DNA of 64,000 bases, from contig JASAMV010002997.1 of NCBI GenBank assembly GCA_030248065.1, forward strand, positions 1-64,000, read 5' to 3'. Shown here piece after piece: positions 11,416-19,934 of the stretch. Position 1 is the first letter of the stretch; the number at the start of each line of letters is the position of its first letter. The notes under the pieces were generated by a model. The model saw only the letters and a program-made list of their open reading frames with translations, ran no database searches and was not told where the DNA came from. The stretch comes from Rhynchonema sp. JSB1_4 (taxonomy: Eukaryota; Nematoda; Chromadorea; Monhysterida; Xyalidae). Position numbers and translations under genes: made by a program.

Positions 11416-11626
11416 GGGCCTTTTCGGGCCGACCATCCCGGCCCGGCCCGGCCCGACATTCCCGGAAACCCCTCCCCCCCCAAGAAGGCCGGCCCGGCCC
11501 GGTCCGACCGTTCGGGCCGGAAACCTCGGCCCGGTCACAACTTCTGCGGTTTTTCTGAACCTATTTTGGTGAAAAAATCATTGCTCTCAATCAGTGCAGT
11601 GTAGTGGCAGGCCCATGTGTGGGAGG

Positions 11627-12051
11627 CAGTGCTGTGGCTGGGGGGGGGGGGTGGGGGGTCCCTCCCAATGGTACCCTACCCGCCCCGGCCTGGTACGCTA
11701 CCCCCCTACCCGCCCCGCTCTGGTACCCTACCCCCCTACCCGCCCCGATTTTTACCCCCAAAATGCCCATTTTTCGGTCAAAAATGACCAAATTTCGACC
11801 GAAAACCCTAAAAAGTACAAAAAATCTCGCGCTGCGCGCGATATAGGTATGCACTTTTTAGTACATAAACACAGGCACCCGAAAAAACTTGTGTTGTACC
11901 CTACCCGCCCCGAAAAATCTCCCCCCTCCCCCCCCCAAACCGGATTTCCCCCCCCCCCAAATCCGTGGTACACTACCCTCCTACCCGCCCCGATTTTTTC
12001 CACCTATGTACCCTACCCGCCCCGCAAAAGTAGCCACAGCAGACAGCACTG
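11627..12051. mobile_element. D1: hAT-like MITE with CCCTACCCGCCCC arms
   Basis: TSD GTGGGAGG at 11619-11626 and 12052-12059, perfect. The termini are CAGTGCTGTGGCT and AGCCACAGCAGACAGCACTG. Both arms repeat 'ggtaccctacccgccccg'. The centre holds the palindromic phrase CGCGCTGCGCGCG. There is no coding capacity. It is inserted into the F element. Confidence 0.85.
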
Positions 12052-12113
12052 GTGGGAGGTAAGTATGATGCGGGGTTGGGACCGGAAGCGTGAGAGGTAT
12101 GATTTTGGTCACC

Positions 12114-12526
12114 CAGTGGTGTAGCTACCCAGGCGGGGCGGCAACCTACTGTACCACCCAAAATGCGGGGCGGCAACCTACCTACTGTACCTGCCGAGCT
12201 CGGGGGGGGCGTCGTACCACTTGGGGGGGGTCATCTGGAAACCGAAATTTTTTATGTCTAAATACTGAAGAAAATGTGGCCTAAAACACTAATTTCGCGC
12301 GCAGCGCGCGATTTTTCGCCTATTTGCAGACAAATATGCTAATTTTATGCAATTTTAAGCCAAAAATGAATGTTTTGGGTGAAAAGTTAGGTGGGGCGGC
12401 AACCTACCTACTGTACCAGGGGAGGGGCGGCAACCTACCTACTGTACCAGGCGAGGGGCGGCAACCTACCTACTGTACCTGGGGGGGGGGGGGTCCCCCC
12501 CCACTCCCCCCCGAGCTAGACGACTG
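12114..12526. mobile_element. B1: hAT-like MITE with GGCAACCTACTGTACC arms
   Basis: TSD TGGTCACC at 12106-12113 and 12527-12534, perfect. The left terminus is CAGTGGTGTAGCTACCCAGG; the right terminus has decayed to GAGCTAGACGACTG. The arms repeat 'ggggcggcaacctacctact' in direct order. The centre has CGCGCGCAGCGCGCG. It is inserted into the F element. Confidence 0.8.
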
Positions 12527-13026
12527 TGGTCACCCAAAAAGGCGAAAAAACACCGTTTTTGTGATACAATTTTGGCCGAAAATTGAGGTAAAAATAGCAC
12601 TTTTTCCAAATTTTCGCCGAAAATCGCCAAAAATTAGGTATTATGGGTGGGTTTGCGCACGGAGCGCGCAATTTTTGGGAAAATAAGGTCGAAAAACACC
12701 GATTTTTGCCTTAAAAAGGTATAAAATTGCTTGTGAGAGGTATAATTTGGAGTTGTGAGAGGTAAGTACCAGAGGTCGCAATCGGGCCGGGTTTGGCCGG
12801 CCCGGCCCGGCCCGAGCCCCCAAATCTCCGGCCCGGCCCGGCCCGACCCGTACCCCCAAATCTCCGGCCCGGCCCGGCCCGAACCCCCAAATCTCCGGCC
12901 CGGCCCGGCCCGAATTTTTGGCTCAGATTTTAACCCAATTTTTGTCATAATTTTTGCGATTTTTGAATCAATTTTTTTGTTGAAATTTCATTGTTTTCCA
13001 TGAAAAAGTCGCCAGATAGACAATAC

Positions 13027-13714
13027 CAATGGTGTGGCTGGGGGATCCCCCCTAGGTACAGTAGGTAGATGACGCACCGTCCTGGTACAGTAGGTAGGTC
13101 GCCGCCCCCCGGCTGGTACAGTAGGTTGCTACCGTAAAACCTAGGTACAGTAGGTAGGTCGCCGCCCCCCGGCTGGTACAGTAGGTTGCTACCGTAAAAC
13201 CTAAAATACAAGGGGGGGCTGTATTTTTTCACTGACCCCTTTTAGGGGGGCTGTATTTTTTCGCTGCCCAAAATCTCAAAAAATGTTCCAAAAAATACCC
13301 CTAAAATGGAGTTCTGTCAGGGTGTTACTGGTCATTAGTGAGTGTTTTTAGGTGCAGATCTTCCATAAAAGGCTTTACGTCATCATATACTCAACCACAA
13401 ACGTTGTACACTGTATTTTTGGGGGGGCTCTATTTTTTCACTGACCCCTTTTAGGGGGGGCTGTATTTTTGGGGGGGGGGGGGGCTCTATTTTAGGGAAT
13501 ACGGTATTTTTGGCTCAAAATGGTATAAAATCCATATTTTTCATTCCAAATAATCGAAAAATTTTGAGGGTTTTAGAGTACATTTTCATCTAAACTTGGA
13601 CATAAAAAATTTTGTTCCCCCCTAGCTCGGCCGGTCGGTACAGTAGGTAGGTTGATTTCAGGCCTTTCTGGTGGTACAGTAGGTTGATTGCACGCCTGGG
13701 TAGCCACACCACTG
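13027..13714. mobile_element. B': hAT-like MITE nested in A1
   Basis: TSD GACAATAC at 13019-13026 and 13715-13722, perfect. The termini are CAATGGTGTGGCTGG and CTGGGTAGCCACACCACTG. The arms iterate 'ggtacagtaggtaggtcgcc'. A duplicated 70-bp block lies at 13071-13202. It is interrupted by a TA-flanked element at 13192-13504. Confidence 0.85.
13192..13504. mobile_element. G: TA-flanked element nested in B'
   Basis: Starts CCGTAAAACCTAAAATA and ends TATTTTAGGGAATACGG, with TA on both sides (13190-13191 and 13505-13506). The homologous B'' copy at 15953 lacks it and reads straight through ('gttgctatttttggctc'), which defines both ends. The inside repeats 'ggggggctgtattttttcactg'. A TA duplication suggests a Tc1/mariner-type or similar integrase, not hAT. 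Confidence 0.75.
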
Positions 13715-14056
13715 GACAATACTGATCACTTACTTGCTGAATCCGTCAGAAATTTTAGTATTTTGGACAAAAAAACCCCTACTTTTTCAATAAAATAAGT
13801 CACTTCAGAAGCTTCGGGCCGGGGTGCCCGGCCCGACCCTCCAAATCTCCGGCCCGGCCCGGCCCGAGCCAAAAGCCCAAAATCGCGGCCCGGCCCGGCC
13901 CGGCCCGAGGTCGGGCCGGCCCGATTGCGACCTCTGGTAAGTACTCAACCCCCCTCGGGTTTTGTGGTAGGTAAGTACTCGGAGGGGGGTAACCCCCCAA
14001 CCCCCCCCCCCCAGCCACTACTATGCTCTCAATGAAAAAGTTGTCATATAGACCAG

Positions 14057-14474
14057 CAGTGCTGGCTGTGGCTGGGGGGGGGTGGGGGGTCCCCCCAATG
14101 GTACCCTACCCGCCCCGGCCTGGTACGCTACCCCTCTACCCGCCCCGCTCTGGTACCCTACCCGCCCCGCCCTGGTACCCTACCCGTCCCGATTTTTACC
14201 CCAAAATGCCCATTTTTCGGTCAAAAAATGACCAAATTTCGACCGAATACCCTAAAAAGTGCAAAAAATCTCGCGCTGCGCGCGATATATGCACTTTTTA
14301 GTACATAAAAACAGGCACCCGAAAAAACTTGTGTTGTACCCTACCCGCCCCGAAAAATCTCCCCCACAAACCGGATTCCCCCCCCCCCAAATACCAGGTA
14401 CACTACCCCCCTACCCGCCCTGATTTTTTCCACCTATGTACCCTACCCGCCCCGCAAAAGTAGCCACAGCACTG
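14057..14474. mobile_element. D2: second D-type MITE
   Basis: TSD TAGACCAG at 14049-14056 and 14475-14482, perfect. The termini are CAGTGCTGGCTGTGGC and GTAGCCACAGCACTG. Arms and centre are nearly the same as D1 ('tggtaccctacccgccccg', CGCGCTGCGCGCG). It is inserted in the outer CAGAGG element. Confidence 0.85.
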
Positions 14475-14706
14475 TAGACCAGCACCAGCACTGATCTTTA
14501 CTTGCCGAATCCGTCAGAAGTTTTAGTATTTTTGACAAAAAATCATTTTTTCAGTAAAATAAGTCACTTGAAGCTTCGGGTCGGGGTGCCCGGCACGGCC
14601 CGGCCCGATCTTCCAAATCTCCGGCCCGGCCTGGCCTTGGCCCGAAGCCAAAGCCCAAAATGGCAGCTCGTCCTCTGCCCGGCGGATTTCGACCTCTGTC
14701 CCGCCA

Positions 14707-15497
14707 TAGGGATCGGCGTCGGTCATGTAGACCGACACCGACACCGACACCGACACTTTTTTGGAAAGTACCGACACCGGCGAAAAAGCACGCCGACACC
14801 GACACCGACAGTGAAAAATGACCGACACCGACAGTAAAACCGAGTTTGCCTTTTTTAGCCCTAAAAACTTATTTTTAGACCTAAAATGCCTTTTTGGACA
14901 AAAACCGGTGTGTTGGTGTACTTCTCACCTGAAAAAAGAGGGATCAAATACCAAAACAATGTCTGAACAAGAATTCAGCCTGGCTGCCAGCATCTACACG
15001 AAGTACCGAAATCGCTTGAAACCAGACACTGCTGAAAAGTTGTTGTTCCTGAAGCGTATGCTACCCACGTGTCAATACTTGTACAATTGAGTGTATCTGA
15101 TGTGATGGAGAATAATGATGTATCGGTGTCCTTCGCAAATAACTCGTGATTGATATTTCTCATTCTGTTCGCATGTCTTTCCTTTAATCTGATTCCAAAA
15201 AAATTGTTCTCTTGTTGTGTTGCACTGCTGCAGAATTGAAACTGAACCGTGTATGAGGAATTGGTCGTTCAAAACCAGCGCTTGGCGCTTTTTTATATGT
15301 TGTGGACAACTAAAGAACATAATCAGTACGAAATATATTTTTTTTCTAATAGTAGTTGGCTGCCGAAAAATTGGGGACCGACACTACCGACACCTGAAAA
15401 AAACCGACACTTTTGTGGACCGACACCGACACCGACACCGACATTAGTAGTGTCGGTACCTACACCGACTTTTTTCCGACACCGACGCCGATCCCTA
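14707..15497 (+). mobile_element. H1: TAGGGATCGGCGTCGG hAT element with transposase remnant
   Basis: TSD TCCCGCCA at 14699-14706 and 15498-15505, perfect. The termini are TAGGGATCGGCGTCGG and CCGACGCCGATCCCTA. The arms iterate CCGACA/CCGACACC. The interior encodes a hAT transposase C-terminal remnant. The left TSD directly abuts the CCTCTG end of the outer CAGAGG element, so H1 landed exactly 8 bp from that end. Confidence 0.85.
14959..15090 (+). pseudogene. hAT transposase C-terminal (dimerisation region) remnant
   Basis: The frame ending with TGA at 15088-15090 encodes F-S-L-A-x-x-I-Y-T-K-Y-R-N-R-L-x-P-x-x-A-E-K-L-L-F-L-K-R-M-L-P. The pattern FS.A..I....R..L.P......L.FLK..L is the hallmark C-terminal helix region of hAT (hATC) transposases. 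The catalytic RNase-H-like part is missing, so this copy cannot supply transposase. It shows that the TIR families here belong to, or were mobilised by, hAT elements. Confidence 0.75.
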
Positions 15498-15701
15498 TCC
15501 CGCCATACCCAGCCCAATTTTCGAGAAATTTTCCATGCATGCAGTGGTCACAATCGTGCCGCGATTTTGGGCTTTTGGCTCGGGCCGCTTCTGAAGTGAC
15601 TTATTTTACTGAAAAACAAGGGATTTTTTTGTCAAAAATACTAAAATTTCTGACGGATTCTGCCAGTCCCCCCTGGGTACAGTAGGTAGGTAGGTTGACG
15701 C

Positions 15702-16443
15702 CAGAGGTCGCAATCGGGCCGGCTTTGGCCGGCCCGGCCCGAGCCCCCAAATCTCCGGCCCGGCCCGACCCGTACCCCCAAATCTCCGGCCCGGCCCGGC
15801 CCGAACCCTCAAATCTCCGGCCCGGCCCGGCCCGAATTTTTGGCTCAGATTTTGACCCAATTTTTGTCATGATTTTTGCTATTTTTGAATCTATTTTTTT
15901 TTGGTTGAAAATTCATTGTTTTCCATTGATAAAGTCGCCAGATAGACAATACCAATGGTGTGGCTGGGCGCTGGGGGGTGGGGGTCCCCCCTAGGTACAG
16001 TAGGTAGGTAAGGTAGATGACGCGCCATCCTGGTACAGTAGGTAGGTCGCCGCCCCCCGGCTGGTACAGTAGGTTGCTATTTTTGGCTCAAAATGGTATA
16101 AAATCGATATTTTTCACTCCAAATAATCGAAAAATCGCGCGCTGCGCGCGAAATGAGGGTTTTAGAGCACATTTTCATCTAAATTTAGACATAAAAAAAT
16201 TTGTCCCCCCAAGCTCGGCCGGTACAGTAGGTAGGGGTTGATTGCACTCCTGGGTAGCCACACCACTGGACAATACTGATCACTTACTTGCTGAATCCGT
16301 CAGAAATTTTAGTATTTTTGACAAAAAAAACCCTACTTTTTCAGTAAAATAAGTCACTTCAGAAGCTTCGGGCCGGGGTGCCCGGCCCGGCCCGGCCCTA
16401 GACAAAAGCCCAAAATCGCGGCCCGGCCCGATTGCGACCTCTG
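15702..16443. mobile_element. A2: second complete CAGAGG hAT-like element
   Basis: TSD GTTGACGC at 15694-15701 and 16444-16451, perfect. Termini and GGCCC arms match A1. It contains B'' at the same internal position as B' in A1, with the same GACAATAC duplication. Confidence 0.85.
15953..16268. mobile_element. B'': copy of B nested in A2
   Basis: TSD GACAATAC at 15945-15952 and 16269-16276, identical to that of B' in A1. The termini are CAATGGTGTGGCTGG and CTGGGTAGCCACACCACTG. It lacks element G. The centre has CGCGCGCTGCGCGCG. Confidence 0.85.
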
Positions 16444-16699
16444 GTTGACGCTCCATCCTGGTACAGTAGGTAGGTCGCCGCCCGGCGGCTGATACAGTAA
16501 GTTGCTATTTTTGGCTCAAAATGGTATAAAATCGGTATTTTTCACTCCAAATAGGCGAAAAATCCCGCGCTACGCGCGAAATTAGTGTTTTAGAGCACAT
16601 TTTCATCAAAATTTCGACCTAAAAAATTTTCTTCCCCCCTAGCTCGGCCGGTACAGTGGGTAAGGTTGCCGCCCCACATTTTTGGTGGTACAGTAGGTT

Positions 16700-17570
16700 C
16701 AGTGTAGTTCCTGGTCCGGCGCGGCGGTTAGTGTACCTACTCCCTTTTTTCCGTGCGGCGGTTAGTGTACCTCCCTGGGGGGAGGGGGGGGAAGACCCAA
16801 ATCCAGGAAAAAGTCACTTTTTGAGGTAGAAAATTTGACCGATTTTCGCCCCTTTTTGGAAAAAATTCTCTATAAAAAGGGAATTTTATCGACTTTTGAC
16901 TAGGGTTAGAGGTCGGGGGGGGGGTACCCGACACCCGACATCTGGAAGTACCCGACACCCGACATCTGAGAAAAAAAGCCGACACCCGACACCCGACAGT
17001 TGCAAAAAAACCCGACACCCGACATCTAGTTTTTGAAAAAAACCCGACACCCGACACCTGTTTTTGGACCAAAAACAGGCAAATTTTTGCTCATTCGCAT
17101 CATTAGTGCCATTTTTTGGCTCAAGTTACTGAATTCAAGTATTTTCACACGAAATAAACACCAAAATGTCACTTTCTGCGTCTTGGAAAACATTTGGTTC
17201 GAAGAAAATTTTCTCTCAAAATTCTTCTCTCAGCAAAACTGATGCTTTGAACCGCAAGTGTCGGGTGTCGGCTGTCGGGTGTCGGGTCTAAAAAAACCCG
17301 ACACCCGACATCTGGAGGTACCCGACACCTACACTTTTTTGGCACCCGACACCCGACATCTCTCTAACCCTACTTTTGACATCATTGACCTGAAAATCAC
17401 CCATTTTAGGCCTAAAATGCCCATTTTAGGCCTAAAAATGCCGATTTTAGGCAAAAATTGAGGCGGTTAGTGTACCTGGAACGGCGGTTAGTGTACTAGT
17501 GTACCTTGGTCGCGGCGGTTAGTGTTCCTTAGGGGGGGGGGGGGGCCCTCCCCCCCCCGGTAACTACACG
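16700..17570. mobile_element. E1: CAGTGTAGTTCCTGG element with GCGGTTAGTGTACC arms, interrupted
   Basis: The left terminus is CAGTGTAGTTCCTGG (as in the intact copy at 31902), then 'gcggcggttagtgtacct' iterations. The right arm repeats the motif at 17460-17530 and ends near 'ggtaactacacg'. It is inserted in a B-type element, whose flanks read '..tacagtaggtt' and 'ttgccgccccgcctgggtag'. No clean TSD is left. It is split by the element at 16901-17372. Confidence 0.6.
16901..17372. mobile_element. TAGGGTTAGAG hAT-like element with ACCCGACACCCGACA arms
   Basis: TSD CTTTTGAC at 16893-16900 and 17373-17380, perfect. The termini are TAGGGTTAGAGG and TCTCTCTAACCCTA. The arms iterate CCGACACCCGACA. 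There is no coding capacity. It is nested in E1. Confidence 0.85.
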
Positions 17571-17872
17571 TTGCCGCCCCGCCTGGGTAGCTACACCACT
17601 GGGGCTCGGGCCGGGCCGGCCAAACCCGGCCCGATTGCGACCTATGTACATAAAGGGGACCCCCACCCCCCCTGCTACACCATTGGTATTGTCTATCTGA
17701 CCTGACGACTTTTTCATTGGAAAACAATGAATTTTCAGCCAAAAAATAGGCTAAAAAAATCGCAAAAATTATGACAAAAATTGGGTTAAAATCTGAGCCA
17801 AAAATTCGGGCCGGGCCGGAGATTTGGGGGGTTCGGGCCGGGCCGGGCCTGAGTATGGGTGGGCACAATACC
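17571..17872 (-). mobile_element. Reversed remnants of B and CAGAGG elements
   Basis: B-type end CCTGGGTAGCTACACCACTG at 17585-17604, then an inverted CAGAGG end ('cggcccgattgcgaccta', about 17627-17644). A third copy of the B-in-A junction ('caccattggtattgtctatctg') follows near 17686-17707, then the A interior in reverse and GGCCC iterations to about 17850. Ends are incomplete. Confidence 0.6.
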
Positions 17873-18116
17873 CAATACCAACACCACCCTATACCGAGTT
17901 CAGGCGTTTAAATCAGTCGTTGTGATGCGACCAGCTTGTAGTTAAACAAACTATGTTGCGCCTGATTTTGTTTCAGCTTCCATCTGTTCGAAAACCGTCC
18001 TGAATTTCTGCCGCGAGTCGTCGTGCACGAGAGAAAAAGACGACTGAGTTTACAGACAAGAGACAAAGTTGACGTTTGTGTGAGCGAAAATAATCCGGAA
18101 TTGCAAACATCTAGGA
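17873..18116 (+). promoter_or_regulatory. 5' region of the MASK gene
   Basis: Single-copy-looking sequence between the last transposon remnant and the ATG at 18117. No TATA box is seen. It probably holds the transcription start and 5' UTR. The start context is AGGAATGG, with G at +4. Transposon debris begins only about 250 bp upstream of the ATG, so a proximal promoter must be short. Confidence 0.4.
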
Positions 18117-19533
18117 ATGGCCGAAGGCGAAGACGACCGGCTGACCACTGCCGACGAAGATATTAGTGAAGCTGAGGTGAGTGTGTTTGTGTTTGTGTTT
18201 CATGCATAACAAAGGAGCACAGCAACACCAGAACCTTACCACCCGCGTCGGTGTTGGGTCGTGTGTTTGGCTTTGTGGAGCAGAAGTCGGCTCGCGGCCG
18301 CGATTATCTAGTTCGGGCCGGATTTGGAGAAATGTTTTTCATGCTGGAAACATTTCCTCGAATTCAGAACGATGACCGAACGTGTCAAGAATTGGCTGCT
18401 TCTGTGTTGACTAATGTAATGGGTCAGTAATTTATATTCTGAAAAAAAAACAGTTTTCCTGCAAAAAACCCTTTTTTGAAATAAGTTTCCAATGCCTAAG
18501 GAATTCTGAAGGCAAAAACATCCATTCTTAGACCGGTTTTGGCTGGTTTATTACCCAGTAAAGGGCGCAGACGTGGTCCCTTTTAAAAAAATTGTATGAC
18601 ATGGCATTGAATCCTCAAAAATTTTTTCGCCATTTTGACCGAAGAAAACACATTTTTTTTCGAAAAAATAAATTACCGGTAAATTTATTTTTGGAAATTT
18701 ATCCAGCTCCGATTGAAACGGTTATTTTCTCACTGATCAGTCAGTCACTATTGCTGGTTGCTTATTGAAAACTGATCCCCAAAACGCAATCTTGCCCAAT
18801 ACCAGATGGCCTCATCCCGTCTATGCGAGCCGCTTGATGTTGATAGTGAGTTGGTGTCGGAAGCATTAGCGATGTCGAACCCGGCCGAATTCAACTTACT
18901 CGACCATCCCACTGCCGCCACGAGTCTGCCTGACGTCACGCAGCTCGACCCTGAATCGCAGGGACATCTCCAGGAACTGTTGCGTGTTGCTGGTATGTTA
19001 GTTAGATTTGGTTGGGATGTTTTGTTTTAGTTATTGTATATCTTTTCGTACGGGTGGCTTGGCTGGCCTGCGGTCTGGCAGTATTGTGCGAAATCGGGCG
19101 TGGAAATGAGCATAGAAAAACATTTTTATGTCGTTTTTCGGGTGCTAGTCGCGCCTGATTTTTTGTATATTGATACCCCGAAGAATATTGGACCAGTGGG
19201 GATGATTTGCGCTTTTGCACTGAGCAGTGATGGTTTACTCGAGCAATACGATCTGCTCGAGGGCCTTTTTGGAGGTCAATTGGCCAGAGGTGTTCGCACC
19301 GACGAGGCCTGGCACCTCGCCCGTCTGTGAAAACGGTCCGAAGCGGGCAAAACTGACTGCTGTTACGGTATTGCAGGCATCGACAAGATCCCGACGGACA
19401 GCAAGAGTGCGAGCGACCTGATCCGTCGTTTGTCGAGCAGCGTCAGCTCGGCCATCGACGACGCCACGGACTCGATGACGAGGAATAACAAACAGAAAGG
19501 TGCTGTATTGTGTTGTTGTTGTTGTTGTTGTGG

Positions 19534-19564
<31 letters not shown>

Positions 19565-19934
19565 AATGGAGCCGTTTAGCACTCTCCGCACACTTTTCTC
19601 CCCGGGCTTGTCGTACTTTCTCCTACGATGTACGGTTTTGGATTTTTTGTCACAACACGGCGCTGTGTGAACATGACTGACATGACCAAAACAAGATCAA
19701 ACCTGATTCATGAGTTGCATGAAAACGGCGGTACGCTGATGAAGTACAATCTGAAAAGCGGATCGGATTTTATTGTTTCAGTCACGAAGGTTGTCACCCA
19801 CGCCACACACAGACGCAATCACATTTATTCAGGTGCGAGCGCCTCCACGGCCTTGAGAACCCGACCACCCCCGGTGGCTGAGAGTGTGACCTTGTTGGAT
19901 GCACTTGCGTCGCTTGGTGATGACGAAGACATGG
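18117..19934 (+). CDS. mask: MASK exons 1-4: N-terminal region
   Basis: Exons 18117-18176, 18806-18992, 19377-19499 and 19833-19934. Exon 1 is 20 acidic residues (MAEGEDDRLTTADEDISEAE). Exons 2-3 carry the conserved pre-ankyrin region: D-P-E-S-Q-x-x-L-x-E-L-L-x-x-A-G, then a S-A-S-D-L-I-R-R-L-S-S-S-V-S-S-A-I-D-x-A segment matching the family's LRRLTSSVSCALDEAA-like helix. Exon 4 is a less conserved linker ending LDALASLGDDEDMG. Phases after exons 1-4 are 0, 1, 1, 1. Exon 3 begins 3 bases after intronic repeat copy 1. Confidence 0.85.

Larger units (their letters stand above)
12770..13936. mobile_element. A1: complete CAGAGG hAT-like element with GGCCC-iterated arms
   Basis: TSD GTAAGTAC at 12762-12769 and 13937-13944, perfect. 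The termini are CAGAGGTCGCAATCGGGCC and its complement (GGCCCGATTGCGACCTCTG pattern). Both arms are runs of CGGCCCGGCCCGGCCCGA separated by 'cccccaaatct'. It carries B' (13027-13714) in its middle and is itself inserted in the F element. Confidence 0.85.
11592..14025. mobile_element. F element (CAGTG...TAGTGGC), hAT-like, with perfect 8-bp TSD
   Basis: Flanked by CTCTCAAT at 11584-11591 and 14026-14033. The left terminus includes CAGTGTAGTGGCAGGCCC and the right terminus AGCCACTACTATG. Its own interior is broken by D1, B1 and A1. Removing them leaves a sequence alignable with the second F copy at 42765 ('gattttgg..', 'gaaaaacaccgattt', 'gtgagaggta', 'gtaagtactcaa'). An 8-bp duplication with CA..TG-type termini is typical of hAT transposons. 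Confidence 0.75.
10803..14698. mobile_element. Outer CAGAGG-type element holding a nested stack of insertions
   Basis: Sequence on either side of the F insertion (left '..ttggtgaaaaaatcattg', right 'gaaaaagttgtcatatagac') is continuous with the interior of the complete CAGAGG elements at 12770 and 15702. The right end is the variant terminus 'gatttcgacctctg' at 14698. The left end is unclear because several GGCCC-rich copies abut between 10803 and 11540. This is the oldest layer of the nest. Confidence 0.55.

Noticed and set aside
12720..17400. Iterated GGTACAGTAGGTAGG-type motifs as telomeric or CRISPR-like arrays
   Set aside because: The copies occur only inside the arms of hAT-like elements with inverted termini and target duplications; there are no uniform spacers or telomere-type tracts.
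10632..17868. Many long overlapping frames in the GGCCC, CCGACA and CCCGCC-rich region on both strands
   Set aside because: They come from stop-free iterated motifs in transposon arms; they overlap on both strands and have no protein-family pattern.
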